Notes under the pieces: model-generated
Told to the model about the DNA's origin: nothing
Database searches by the model: none
What the model saw: only the letters and a program-made list of their open reading frames with translations
Translations under genes and position numbers: made by a program
Shown: piece after piece, positions 16,641-26,742 of the stretch
How the letters are laid out: every line of letters begins with the position of its first letter
How positions within the stretch are numbered: the stretch's first letter is position 1
DNA from: Caryophanales bacterium UBA6865
GTDB lineage: Bacteria; Bacillota_I; Bacilli_A; RFN20; CAG-826
Length of the DNA stretch: 64,000 nucleotides
Direction: 5' to 3'
Assembly (NCBI GenBank): GCA_002449265.1
Contig: DKCV01000021.1
Span: 62,001-126,000 of the forward strand

Positions 16641-17183
16641 ATGGACCAAAAATTAGAAGAAAAGAAAATCGCGAGCAAAGAAATCTATCGCGGAAAGATA
16701 CTTGATGTATTTGTCGACGACGTCCTTCTTCCGAATGGCAAAAAGAGCACGCGCGAGCTTATTCGGCACTGTAAAGCCAGCGCCGTCCTCGCCTTCGATG
16801 ATAATGGTAACGTCATCTTAGAAGATCAGTTCCGTTATCCTTATAGCGATGTCATTACGGAAATCCCTGCAGGTAAAGCAGACGGGGATGAAGATCCCAT
16901 CCTTACGGCAAAACGCGAATTACTTGAAGAAACTGGTTATGAAGCAAATGAGATTTCTCTATTAGGTGAATTCTATCCATCTGTCGCTTATACCGATGAA
17001 GTGATTTATCTATATGAAGCCCATTCCTTAAAGAAAAAGGAACAGCATTTGGATGCCGATGAGTCTCTTTCCTTCTATTTTAAAAGCTTCGACGAATTCA
17101 AACGTATGGTGCTGGAAGGAAAAATTAAGGATGGCAAGACGCTTGCCGCCTTAACTTATTATTTATTGAAACACGCGATGTAA
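16641..17183 (+). CDS. nudF: Nudix hydrolase, ADP-ribose pyrophosphatase type
   Basis: 180 residues with a perfect Nudix box at 78-100 (G78, E84, R92-E93, E96-E97, G99). The flanking EIPAGK just before the box is typical of ADP-sugar pyrophosphatases, which split ADP-ribose into AMP and ribose-5-phosphate. It starts three bases after fakA and is probably co-transcribed. The substrate range of this family is broad, so ADP-ribose is the best guess. Confidence 0.88.
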   Translation: MDQKLEEKKIASKEIYRGKILDVFVDDVLLPNGKKSTRELIRHCKASAVLAFDDNGNVILEDQFRYPYSDVITEIPAGKADGDEDPILTAKRELLEETGYEANEISLLGEFYPSVAYTDEVIYLYEAHSLKKKEQHLDADESLSFYFKSFDEFKRMVLEGKIKDGKTLAALTYYLLKHAM

Positions 17184-17212
17184 ATTTCATCGGTTTCTCT
17201 TTAAGGAATTTT

Positions 17213-17527
17213 ATGAAAACATCCCAAAAACTAGTTCGTGATAATATTCCTTCTCTTATCGAAAAAGATGGAAAGACAGCAAAAACGAGAATTTTAAGCA
17301 AAGAAGAAACTCTAATTGCTTTAAAAACTAAGCTTTTAGAAGAAACGAACGAATATCTTTCTTCAGAGGAGTCTTTGGAAGAACTCGCTGATATTGAAGA
17401 AGTGGTATTTGCTCTTGCTTTAGAAAGTGGCCATTCCTTAGAAGAATTAGAACAAATACGTTTAGAGAAAAGAAATCGTAATGGTGCCTTTACTAAACGT
17501 ATCTTTCTAGAAAGCGTCTCCGAATAA
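17213..17527 (+). CDS. MazG-like nucleotide pyrophosphohydrolase
   Basis: 104 residues, an all-alpha NTP pyrophosphatase of the phosphoribosyl-ATP/MazG-like superfamily. The opening KLVRDNIPSLI and the metal-binding acidic helices (KLLEETNEY, EELADIEEVVFAL) are characteristic. This small subgroup is annotated as house-cleaning NTP pyrophosphohydrolase; the in vivo substrate is unknown. AAGGA precedes the ATG. It follows the Nudix gene and ends at a strong bidirectional terminator. Confidence 0.78.
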   Translation: MKTSQKLVRDNIPSLIEKDGKTAKTRILSKEETLIALKTKLLEETNEYLSSEESLEELADIEEVVFALALESGHSLEELEQIRLEKRNRNGAFTKRIFLESVSE

Positions 17528-17562
17528 AAATAGGGTCTAGCGTTAATCGCTTGACCCTATTT
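17528..17562. terminator. Bidirectional Rho-independent terminator
   Basis: Stem AAATAGGGTC (17528-17537) pairs with GACCCTATTT (17553-17562) and continues as AGCG/CGCT beyond one mismatch; the loop is five bases. It lies between the convergent MazG-like gene and thrS. Confidence 0.9.
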
Positions 17563-17569
17563 CCTTACT

Positions 17570-19471
17570 TTAGAAGCGAAGCTTTTTATCGATAGAATTA
17601 CGAATCAGTTTCACAAATTCATCCAAAGTAACGGTGATTTGTTTTTCGCTTCCGTAGATTCGGTAAGTAACTTCGTGATTCTCTTTTTCTTTGTCACCGA
17701 CAACAAGGGTATATGGAATCTTTTGCACTTGGGCATTTCTTAATCGATAGCCTAATTTTTCATTGCTGTCGTCTAATAAGACACGCACTTCACTTGCTTC
17801 GAGAGCTTGTTTGACCTCCTTAGCGTATTCGAGGTGGGCTTGATTGCTCACAGGAAGCACAATTGCTTGATGAGGCGCTAACCAAGTCGGGAAAGCCCCT
17901 CCATAGTTTTCGGTGATCACGCCAATAAAGCGTTCAACTGAACCAAAGACAACGCGGTGAAGCATATATGGCTCTTTCTTTTCGCCGTTTTCATCGATGT
18001 AGAAGCAGCCAAAGCGGTGCGGCAAATTCACATCGAGCTGGATGGTGCCACATTGCCAAGTTCTACCCATTGAATCTTTAAGCTTAAAGTCAAGCTTTGG
18101 CCCATAGAATGCGCCATCGCCTTCGTTGATTTGATATTCGTGGCCGCTATCTTTGCACGCAGTAGCGAGGGCTTTTTCACTTTGATCCCAGAATTCTTTG
18201 CTTCCGATATAATCATCTGGACGAGTACTTAAAACAATCTTGTAGCTTAAGCCAAAGACTTTATACACTTCGTCTAATAAGCCCATGATGTTTTTGACTT
18301 CGCTTTCGATCTGATCAGGGCGAATCATGATATGAGCATCGTCTTGCGTAAAGGCACGCACTCGGAATAAACCATTTAAAGCCCCACTCGCTTCGTGACG
18401 ATGAACGTGGCCTAATTCCGCATAGCGGAGTGGGAATTCACGGTAAGAGTGGATATCGTTTTTATAGACAAGAATCGCGCCGGGGCAATTCATTGGCTTA
18501 ATCGCGAAATCCTTGCCATCGATTTTGGTGGTGTACATGTTTTCTTTATAGTGATCCCAGTGCCCACTAGTCTCCCATAATTCGCGTGAAAGCATCGTAG
18601 GGCTTTCAATTTGTAAATAGCCATGCGCGAGATGAATTTTTCGCCAATAATCGAGAAGAGCATTCTTTAATAGCATTCCATTTGGTAACCAAAACGGGAA
18701 GCCAGGGCCATAATCACTAATCATGAATAAGCCTAATTCTTTGCCTAAACGGCGGTGGTCATTTGCTTTACGCTTTTCCAAAATCGCAAGATGCTCTTTT
18801 AAGTCTTCTTCCGTCCACCATGAAGTCCCATAGATACGAGTGAGCTGCTTATTGTCGCTATTGCCTCTCCAATACGCGCCAGCGATAGACAATAACTTGA
18901 AGTGCTTAATCATTCCAGTGGAAGGAATGTGGGGGCCTTTACAAAAATCAACGAAATCCCCTTGCGTATAGATAGAGATGTTTTCTTTTTCGTGTTCGGC
19001 GATTAGCTCAAGCTTATAGGGGTTATCTTTAAAAATTTCTTTTGCTTCTTCGGGAGTGACTTCTTTACGAATGAAGGGATTATCTTCTTTCGCAAGTTTT
19101 TTCATTTCCGCTTCAATGCGAGCAAAATCAGCATCGGTGACAACCTTCTCGCCAAAATCGACATCGTAATAAAATCCTTCTTCGATGGCTGGTCCAAATC
19201 CGAATTTGCAATCCGGGTATAAGTGACGAATGGCTTGTGCCATTAAGTGGGAGGTGCTGTGATTGAGCATCATAAAAGCATCGTTACTTCCGATTTTGAC
19301 AAATGAGAAATTCTCTCCCTCGTGAAGCGGCTCTCTCATATCGATGATTTCTTCGCCGCATTTAATGCCGACATCTTCTTTTTTGTGCTCATTATCGAGC
19401 ACTTTCGCGGCAATAAAGCCATTTGCTTTATCTTCTAATTCGACTTCTTTTCCGTTATAGATTACTTTCAT
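17570..19471 (-). CDS. thrS: Threonyl-tRNA synthetase
   Basis: 633 residues from the ATG at 19471, which has AAGGAAA upstream. The open frame runs a further 16 codons into the T-box terminator and is not used. Domains: TGS (1-60), the editing-like domain with HSTSHLMAQA, the class II catalytic core (motif 2 region with HRHEASGAL, the zinc-binding Cys in KPMNCPG), and the anticodon-binding domain with HQAIVLPVS. It charges tRNA-Thr. Transcription is under a T-box leader, so it responds to uncharged tRNA-Thr. Confidence 0.96.
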   Translation of the reverse strand: MKVIYNGKEVELEDKANGFIAAKVLDNEHKKEDVGIKCGEEIIDMREPLHEGENFSFVKIGSNDAFMMLNHSTSHLMAQAIRHLYPDCKFGFGPAIEEGFYYDVDFGEKVVTDADFARIEAEMKKLAKEDNPFIRKEVTPEEAKEIFKDNPYKLELIAEHEKENISIYTQGDFVDFCKGPHIPSTGMIKHFKLLSIAGAYWRGNSDNKQLTRIYGTSWWTEEDLKEHLAILEKRKANDHRRLGKELGLFMISDYGPGFPFWLPNGMLLKNALLDYWRKIHLAHGYLQIESPTMLSRELWETSGHWDHYKENMYTTKIDGKDFAIKPMNCPGAILVYKNDIHSYREFPLRYAELGHVHRHEASGALNGLFRVRAFTQDDAHIMIRPDQIESEVKNIMGLLDEVYKVFGLSYKIVLSTRPDDYIGSKEFWDQSEKALATACKDSGHEYQINEGDGAFYGPKLDFKLKDSMGRTWQCGTIQLDVNLPHRFGCFYIDENGEKKEPYMLHRVVFGSVERFIGVITENYGGAFPTWLAPHQAIVLPVSNQAHLEYAKEVKQALEASEVRVLLDDSNEKLGYRLRNAQVQKIPYTLVVGDKEKENHEVTYRIYGSEKQITVTLDEFVKLIRNSIDKKLRF

Positions 19472-19496
19472 AATCTTTTTTCCTTTCTTGAGGGAT

Positions 19497-19675
19497 AAAA
19501 AATAAAACGCCCTCATCACTAAGGACGCTTCCGCGTGGTACCACCTTATTTCGAATGAACGAATTCATTCCTCTCTGAGCTTAACGTGCTTCAGATTCGC
19601 CTAACTTATTTCGCTAGGGGCTCGGGAGTGGTACTCCATATGCCTATAGGCATTTGAGCGTGTCTCCTTCAACGC
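19497..19675 (-). promoter_or_regulatory. T-box riboswitch of thrS
   Basis: The antiterminator core on the minus strand reads AAGGTGGTACCACGCGG (19547-19531), nearly the T-box consensus that pairs with the tRNA acceptor end. It is followed by a terminator stem (GCGTCCT/AGGGCGT) and a T-run at about 19505-19497. A stem-III-like hairpin TCTGA...TCAGA lies upstream. Stem I is short and atypical: the specifier codon cannot be placed with confidence (ACC and ACG candidates exist). Confidence 0.9.
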
Positions 19676-19681
19676 AACTAA

Positions 19682-19710
19682 AATCTAGGACTTAAGGGAA
19701 ATAATGTCAA
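19682..19710 (-). promoter_or_regulatory. thrS promoter
   Basis: On the minus strand: consensus TTGACA (19710-19705), a 17-base spacer, TAGATT (19687-19682). The predicted start near 19675 gives a leader of about 200 bases that holds the T-box. Confidence 0.8.
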
Positions 19711-19888
19711 GCAAAACAAATGCGCAAGAAAATGAATTATGGGTTTTATTTTTCCATTAAATTGTTTTTCTTATTTCTCCTTTTTTACTTCTAGGTGTTT
19801 GCTACCTATTAACTTCTTTAGTAAGGCAATAAATAAATTGCGTTCTATCCTCTTTATCCGCCTTTTGCTTAGGAATAAAATAACAGCT

Positions 19889-20956
19889 ATGAACATTGAA
19901 TTATTTGATTATTACCTTCCTGAAAATCTTATTGCTCAGTCGCCTAGCGAGAAGCGTGATGAATGCCGCTTGATGGTCGTTGACCGTTTTCATCAGACAA
20001 TCGAAAACAAAAAGTTTTTCGATATAATTGATTACTTAAACCCTGGTGATGTGCTTGTTAGAAATAACACGAAAGTCATACCAGCGCGCTTAATCGGCGA
20101 AAAAGTCGAGACCAAAGGGAAAGTCGAAGTCTTACTCCTTCATGAAGTAAAAGGAGAAGAGGACACTTGGGAATGCTTAGTTGGCAATGCCCATAGCGTT
20201 AGAGTTGGTACGCATTGCTCTTTTGGAGATGGTAGATTAACTTGCGAATGCGTAAAAGTGCTTCCTGAAGGCATCCGTCACATGAAGTTCTTTTACCAAG
20301 GAATTTTCTTAGAAGTTCTTGATTCACTCGGCTTAATGCCTCTTCCTCCTTATATTAAGAAGCAGTGCGAGGATAATAGCGAATACCAAACCGTTTATGC
20401 GAAAGTTCCCGGAAGCGCAGCGGCTCCAACCGCAGGCTTTCATTTTACGGAAGAACTTTTAAATCGCATCCGAGAAAAAGGTATTGAAATTGTTGATATT
20501 ACTTTAAATATTGGTTTAGGCACCTTTAGACCTGTGAAGGTACTAGATACTAAAGATCACGTGATGCATAGCGAGACTTATACCGTTTCTAAAGAAGCCG
20601 CCTCCTCTTTGAATTTAGCCAAAAAAGAAGGTCGAAGAATCATTGCAATCGGTACGACTTCCGTCCGCACTCTCGAAAGCAATTTAGCGAAATATGGTAA
20701 ATTTCAGGCTGTAAACGAAGAAGCGACTAGCATTTTCATTTCGCCAGGTTATGAATACAAAGCGATTGACGCTTTAATTACGAATTTTCACCTTCCAAAG
20801 AGCACGCTAGTGATGCTTGTCAGCGCTTTTATGGGAAGAAAATGGACATTACATTGCTATGAAGAAGCGGTCAAAGATAAATATCGTTTCTTCTCTTTTG
20901 GCGATGCAATGTTTATATACGGCAAATACGATTATTCCCACAATCTAGACGATTGA
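19889..20956 (+). CDS. queA: S-adenosylmethionine:tRNA ribosyltransferase-isomerase
   Basis: 355 residues from the ATG opening MNIELFDYYLPENLIAQ, the invariant QueA N-terminus; the 50 codons upstream in frame overlap the thrS promoter and have no family similarity. Other landmarks are NNTKVIPARL, PGSAAAPTAGFHFTEELL and TTSVRTLES. QueA converts preQ1 at tRNA position 34 into epoxyqueuosine. Its usual partner tgt is not in this window. An AGGA lies 14 bases before the ATG, longer than usual spacing. Confidence 0.95.
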   Translation: MNIELFDYYLPENLIAQSPSEKRDECRLMVVDRFHQTIENKKFFDIIDYLNPGDVLVRNNTKVIPARLIGEKVETKGKVEVLLLHEVKGEEDTWECLVGNAHSVRVGTHCSFGDGRLTCECVKVLPEGIRHMKFFYQGIFLEVLDSLGLMPLPPYIKKQCEDNSEYQTVYAKVPGSAAAPTAGFHFTEELLNRIREKGIEIVDITLNIGLGTFRPVKVLDTKDHVMHSETYTVSKEAASSLNLAKKEGRRIIAIGTTSVRTLESNLAKYGKFQAVNEEATSIFISPGYEYKAIDALITNFHLPKSTLVMLVSAFMGRKWTLHCYEEAVKDKYRFFSFGDAMFIYGKYDYSHNLDD

Positions 20957-20964
20957 AAAGCAAT

Positions 20965-21001
20965 AAAAAGATGCTCCGATAAATTTTTGGAACATCTTTT
21001 T
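20965..21001. terminator. Bidirectional terminator
   Basis: AAAAAGATG-c-TCC pairs with GGA-a-CATCTTTTT across an 11-base loop. It lies between convergent queA (+) and the ROK kinase (-). Confidence 0.85.
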
Positions 21002-21026
21002 GATTACTACTAATTTTTAGTAAAAA

Positions 21027-21869
21027 CTAATTCTTTTCTTTTTGGAAGCCTAAAACCGCAGCACCCATCAATCCTGCTTCTTGTCCATAAGAGCAAAGTT
21101 CAAGATGAGAGTGGGGGCAGGCCTTTCTTAAGTCTTCGAAGAACAAGTCTGCGCTTTTCATTACTCCTCCGGTAAGAGTGAATATTTCAGGCTCAAAATT
21201 GAACTGGTTCATCTCAATCCAACTCGCGAGCAAGTTGATCCAATCGTGATATATGGGCATCGCGATAGGGTTATTTTCTCTTACCATTTGGAAGAATTCA
21301 CGGGCGTTTTTGATTTCCAAACCGTTCATGGAAGCAAGTTTAATGATACCCGTTCCGCTTGCCATATGTTCGAATTCATGGGTTTCGCCCTTATAATCAA
21401 ACATCGTATGGCCAACTTCGTAAGAACTATTTACGATTTTTCCATTTTGGGTAAGCGCGCCTCCTACTCCAGTGGAAATGGTGACAAAATAAAGCGATTT
21501 TGCGTTTTTGTATTCGCCAAGATTCGCTTCCGCTAAAGCCGCAACCTCGGCATCATTAATGACATAAGCGGGTAAGTGATAGCGGTTAGACAAATAATCC
21601 GCTAAAGGAATGTTTTTGATGTGGATGTTTGGTAAAGCGGCAATGAATCCATCGTAACGGACTCTTCCTGGGACTCCCATTGCTAAAGCGATTACATCTG
21701 TAAAGTCGTTCACGCATTCATCAATCGTTTTGGCGACATTGCCAAGAAAAATATCCGTTTTTCCGCGAACTGTCGGATTGATGACTTCCGAGATAATATT
21801 GTAATTTTCGTCGATGAGGGCGACGCGGGTATTCGTACCACCGATATCTAAAGCTATTACTTTTTCCAT
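21027..21869 (-). CDS. glk: ROK-family sugar kinase (probable glucokinase)
   Basis: 280 residues. The ATP-binding motif is DIGGTNTR (8-15), with ALAMGVPGRV, ND.EVAALAE (the catalytic Asp region VINDAEVAAL) and STGVGGALT. The ROK zinc motif CxCGxxGCxE that normally follows the EVGH histidine is missing (the sequence reads GETHEFEHMASGTG), so this is one of the zinc-independent or altered ROK proteins. It starts in a TAATG overlap with pyk and is last in a pfkA-pyk operon, so glucose phosphorylation feeding glycolysis is the natural reading. ManNAc or fructose kinase cannot be excluded. Confidence 0.82.
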   Translation of the reverse strand: MEKVIALDIGGTNTRVALIDENYNIISEVINPTVRGKTDIFLGNVAKTIDECVNDFTDVIALAMGVPGRVRYDGFIAALPNIHIKNIPLADYLSNRYHLPAYVINDAEVAALAEANLGEYKNAKSLYFVTISTGVGGALTQNGKIVNSSYEVGHTMFDYKGETHEFEHMASGTGIIKLASMNGLEIKNAREFFQMVRENNPIAMPIYHDWINLLASWIEMNQFNFEPEIFTLTGGVMKSADLFFEDLRKACPHSHLELCSYGQEAGLMGAAVLGFQKEKN

Positions 21870-23326
21870 TAGTCTAGATCTTCCACTTTATTAACTTTTA
21901 AAATTCGCATGAAATTGGTTTGTCCAACTCCGGTTGGGGTTCCTCCTGCTAATAGAATCATATCACCTTGTTTTAAACCTAAATCACGCGCAACTTTGAG
22001 TGCTTTTGCTTCCATCTCTTCGATGAAATCTGGCATCTGCGTTTTGATTAAAACGCTATAAACGCCCCAATACCAAGCGGATTCTAATGCTGCTTTTCTG
22101 CTACTTGTCACAGAAATGATAGGGCAGCATGGGCGGGCTTTAGAAAGGCGCTTAGAAGAATTTCCGGTTTGGGAGAAATTGATGATAAGTTTTGCTTTAA
22201 TGAGTAAAGCGGTGTTTGCAATGGCATTAGCGATTGCATCGTTATTGGTTGCTTCGCTTGTTTCAAAAGCTTCGCGAGCGAGAGTTTCATAGTCCAGTTC
22301 TTTTTCCATCGCTTCGCTGATTGCAGATTGCATCTCAACCGATTCGACAGGATAAGCTCCGCTAGCTGTTTCTCCAGAAAGCATCACGCAGTCGCTTCCT
22401 TCATCAATTGCCGTAGCGACGTCACTAACTTCTGCGCGAGTTGGGCGCGGATGAGTGGTCATGCTATCTAACATTTGCGTGGCGGTAATCACAGGTTTGC
22501 CGTATCTTCTGCATAGTTTGATGATCTTTCTTTGAACAAGAGGTACAACTTGTGGAGGAATTTCATCCCCTAAATCACCACGGGCGACCATGATTCCGTC
22601 GGCGGTTTTGATGATATCTTCGATTTTTTCTACGCCTTCTGGGTTCTCTATTTTGGCGATGACAGGAATATTGGGGTTTCCGTACTTTTTAATCGTTTCT
22701 TTGATATCGATGATATCTTGAGGGCGACGCGTAAAAGAAGCAAAAATGACATCCACGTTTTGCTCGCAGCCGAATTTTAGATCCGCTTCATCTTGTTTGC
22801 TGATGAAAGGCATCGAAAGTCTCGACATCGGGCAATTCATGCCTTTTTGATCTTTGATGTAGTGGGTGTTTAATGCCTTGACGACGATTTCGCGGTTCTT
22901 TTCATCTTTGTCGATGACTTGCATTTCAAGATTTCCATCGTCGATCAAAATGACATCATTGACTTTTACGTCGTCATATAATCCTGGGTGGGAACACGAA
23001 AATTTTTCATTATTGCCAAGCATTGGGGTCATCGAAATACGCATGACTTGACCTTTTTGGACATCAACTTTTCCATTTTCCATGTAGCCTGTTCGCAATT
23101 CCGGGCCTTTGGTATCTAAAGCAACGGCCAAATAGATTCCGTATTTTTTCTCAAAGCTTCTTGCAATATTGATTTTCTCGAGCTGTTCTTCGTGGGTGCC
23201 ATGACTGAAATTGACACGCATTACGTTCATTCCTGCCTTATAAAGGCGATAAATCATGTCTGGCGTATCGCTTGTTGGGCCAATGGTGCAAACGATCTTG
23301 GTTTTCTTATTTGTGACTAAAAACAT
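21869..23326 (-). CDS. pyk: Pyruvate kinase
   Basis: 485 residues. Catalytic motifs: TKIVCTIGPTSD, MRVNFSHG, the catalytic lysine region VIAKIENPEG, MVARGDLG, and MLDSMTTHPRPTRAEVSDVATAI. It makes pyruvate and ATP from phosphoenolpyruvate. It lacks the extra C-terminal PEP-utiliser-like domain found in Bacillus enzymes. It starts nine bases after pfkA and overlaps the kinase gene by one base. Confidence 0.96.
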   Translation of the reverse strand: MFLVTNKKTKIVCTIGPTSDTPDMIYRLYKAGMNVMRVNFSHGTHEEQLEKINIARSFEKKYGIYLAVALDTKGPELRTGYMENGKVDVQKGQVMRISMTPMLGNNEKFSCSHPGLYDDVKVNDVILIDDGNLEMQVIDKDEKNREIVVKALNTHYIKDQKGMNCPMSRLSMPFISKQDEADLKFGCEQNVDVIFASFTRRPQDIIDIKETIKKYGNPNIPVIAKIENPEGVEKIEDIIKTADGIMVARGDLGDEIPPQVVPLVQRKIIKLCRRYGKPVITATQMLDSMTTHPRPTRAEVSDVATAIDEGSDCVMLSGETASGAYPVESVEMQSAISEAMEKELDYETLAREAFETSEATNNDAIANAIANTALLIKAKLIINFSQTGNSSKRLSKARPCCPIISVTSSRKAALESAWYWGVYSVLIKTQMPDFIEEMEAKALKVARDLGLKQGDMILLAGGTPTGVGQTNFMRILKVNKVEDLD

Positions 23327-23335
23327 GGCAAAATC

Positions 23336-24331
<996 letters not shown>

Positions 24332-24543
24332 TTATGAACCACTTTTTCTCTATGAGAAAGCAATATCTAGCAAAAACCTGTTTTTTTACCGATTTCACTA
24401 AATAAAGCCTTTGATGCTAGAAAAAGTAAGAATCCTTTCTTGTTTGAATTAGCGGTTCATTTTCGCTCATACCTATTCATAGACAAAAACGAAAAAAGAG
24501 AATGGAAAACACTATAAGAAAAAGGACAAAGGATGGTATAGTT

Positions 24544-25818
24544 ATGAAACTTATGGTTAGTGATTTATCGATTGGTGATTTATTCGAGACGAAAAGGCTA
24601 TCTCCCCTTAGTGACTTTGACGAGAAAGTGGTCGTGGATTTGTACATGCCCTTAGTCGGTGCGAAGGCCGTTTCTCTTTATCTTTATCTTTATCAAAATG
24701 AGCCAGAAGCGATTGCTAATCATGAAAAATTGTTACGTAACACGAGTTTCTCACTTGGCGAAGTGGTGGCAATGCTTAACGCGCTAGAAGCGGTAGCGTT
24801 AATCAAAACGTTTTTAGGAGAAAGCGAGAAATTCCGCCTTTTTGATTATTGCTTATACGCTCCTTTATCCCCTCGTGCTTTTTTTGCTGATCCTCTATAT
24901 GCTGGAACGTTAGAAAAGTACATTGGCAAAGACGACTGCAAAAAGCTCGCCAAGAAATATTCTTTTTCGAAAGAACCGGAGAATTTCAAAAACGTTTCAA
25001 TGGATTTTGTGAGTTATTTTTCTCCTGATGTTGATGACTCTAAATATGCGCAAAGCGTGTTGACTAGCGGTGGCAAAAAAGCTGGTAAAGCCTCGATTTC
25101 TTTTGATTTTACGGGCTTTTTGAATGCGCTAAAAGAGATTGATTCCCGCTATGAACCAAATACCTTCTCTCGCGAAGAAATTAGCTATATCGAGCGTGTT
25201 TCCGCACTTTACGGATATAGTACGGAAACTTTGGCGGGTTTTGCGAATGACGCATTTCTTCTTACTAAGCCATATGGCAAACGCTTGGACAAAAAATCCT
25301 TTCTTTCGATGTGTCAAGAAAATGTTCGTTTTGATTACTTAAGGATGGAAAATAAAGAACGAAGGAAAAATCCTATTCATGGGGATACTTCCATCGCAAG
25401 AATGGTTCGAAAAATGCAAAATACAACCCCGATTGAATTTCTTTCATTTTTGCAAAAAGGGAATAAGCCGGCATCAAGCGATATTTCTCTTGTCCAAGAA
25501 TTGACACTAGATATCGGCCTCAATAATGAAGTCACCAACGCCCTTCTTTTTTATGTCCTTTCCACGCAAAACAACACTTTGCCTAGAGCCTACACGGAAA
25601 AGGTAGGTGCTTCTTTGGTACGCGAAGGATTAGAAACCGCTTTGGATACTATGAACTTTTTCACGAAGACGAATAAAACGAAAACTCGTAAGACAATCAC
25701 AATTCAGCAAAGCAATATCGATAAAAAACCTTTAACAAAAGATACTAATATTTCGATATCTTCTTCTTCAAAAGAAGAGACATTTGACGATCTTTTTGCA
25801 GAAATTGAAAAGAAGTAA
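24544..25818 (+). CDS. dnaB: Replication initiation and membrane attachment protein DnaB
   Basis: 424 residues from the ATG at 24544, selected over the ATG 42 bases upstream because AAAGGATGG lies seven bases before it. The N-terminal winged-helix DDBH1-like region (FDEKVVVDLYMPLVGAKAVSLYLYL) and a central-C-terminal DnaD-like helical domain (TPIEFLSFLQKG...NNEVTNALLFYVL) are recognisable. It is the Firmicutes DnaB that helps load the replicative helicase, not the DnaB helicase of E. coli. The C-terminus is charged and Ser-rich. It is three bases upstream of dnaI. Confidence 0.88.
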   Translation: MKLMVSDLSIGDLFETKRLSPLSDFDEKVVVDLYMPLVGAKAVSLYLYLYQNEPEAIANHEKLLRNTSFSLGEVVAMLNALEAVALIKTFLGESEKFRLFDYCLYAPLSPRAFFADPLYAGTLEKYIGKDDCKKLAKKYSFSKEPENFKNVSMDFVSYFSPDVDDSKYAQSVLTSGGKKAGKASISFDFTGFLNALKEIDSRYEPNTFSREEISYIERVSALYGYSTETLAGFANDAFLLTKPYGKRLDKKSFLSMCQENVRFDYLRMENKERRKNPIHGDTSIARMVRKMQNTTPIEFLSFLQKGNKPASSDISLVQELTLDIGLNNEVTNALLFYVLSTQNNTLPRAYTEKVGASLVREGLETALDTMNFFTKTNKTKTRKTITIQQSNIDKKPLTKDTNISISSSSKEETFDDLFAEIEKK

Positions 25819-25821
25819 ATT

Positions 25822-26742
25822 ATGAAAACGAGTAAAGAAGAAAGTGAAAAAATCAGGCCAACTGGAAACGCCTCAATTATGGGCGCCGTCGATAATTTAA
25901 TGTGTGATCCTCTCATTAAGAAAAAGATGGCAGAACTAGGCGTTGACGCTTCTTTTTTAGAGCGTAATTTGCCATTATTTTTGGCTTATCAAGAAGCGGC
26001 TCACGCTTGCGAAAAATGTCGCGGACTAGATGAATGTTCTTCTTCTACCCCCCATCATACGATGAATTTGTTTCTCGATGATAGTGGTGTTTTGAATCGC
26101 ACTTTCGGTTATTGCCATTATTTATTGGATAAAGAAGCTATTCGTAATGGCTATTTATATCGAGATTTCGATGATAGCTTTTTGTCTAGTGACTTGAATG
26201 GCTTTAAAGGCGATACAAAGCGGATTCGCGAATTTGTTAAATTTTGCACCAGCGCTATTTCTAACCGTAACCTTCATCCTTGGGTCTATGTTTATGGGGA
26301 CGTCGGGGTTGGTAAAAGTTCTATTTTAATCGCTGTTTGCAATCGTCTTGTGAAAAGCGAAAGAAAGGTCGCTTTTCTTGATTGCAATAAGCGTTTTGAT
26401 GAATTCAAAGCTTTATCCATCAAAAACAAACAGCTTTTTGAACAGACAATGAACCAAATTGCTTCTTACGATATCCTTGTGCTAGATGATTTCGGAAACG
26501 AATACAAAAGCGATTACACCCGTGATCAAATTCTTATGCCGTTATTAAATTACCGCGCCAAGAAAAACCTTGTTACCTATTTTTCCAGTAACTATACACT
26601 CGATGAAATAAAAGCACTCTATAGTACTTCTAGAGCTGGAAGCATCATTGCTTCTAAAATGGTTAGCTTGATTGAATCTAAAATTGAACGCCCTTATGAA
26701 CTCGAAAAAGGGTTTGAAACATTTTTAGGAAATTATAAGTAG
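25822..26742 (+). CDS. dnaI: Helicase loader DnaI
   Basis: 306 residues. The N-terminal zinc-binding region has Cys63, Cys66, Cys72 and Cys98, which in Bacillus DnaI mediates helicase binding. The AAA+ domain has Walker A GDVGVGKSS (159-167) and Walker B ILVLDDFG, followed by the sensor region FSSNYTLDEI. It loads the replicative helicase with DnaB. Its last ten bases overlap the end of the convergent mutM::coaE gene. Confidence 0.92.
   Translation: MKTSKEESEKIRPTGNASIMGAVDNLMCDPLIKKKMAELGVDASFLERNLPLFLAYQEAAHACEKCRGLDECSSSTPHHTMNLFLDDSGVLNRTFGYCHYLLDKEAIRNGYLYRDFDDSFLSSDLNGFKGDTKRIREFVKFCTSAISNRNLHPWVYVYGDVGVGKSSILIAVCNRLVKSERKVAFLDCNKRFDEFKALSIKNKQLFEQTMNQIASYDILVLDDFGNEYKSDYTRDQILMPLLNYRAKKNLVTYFSSNYTLDEIKALYSTSRAGSIIASKMVSLIESKIERPYELEKGFETFLGNYK

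Noticed and set aside
19472..19519. Upstream ATG codons extending thrS
   Set aside because: They lie within the T-box terminator; AAGGAAA places the start at 19471.
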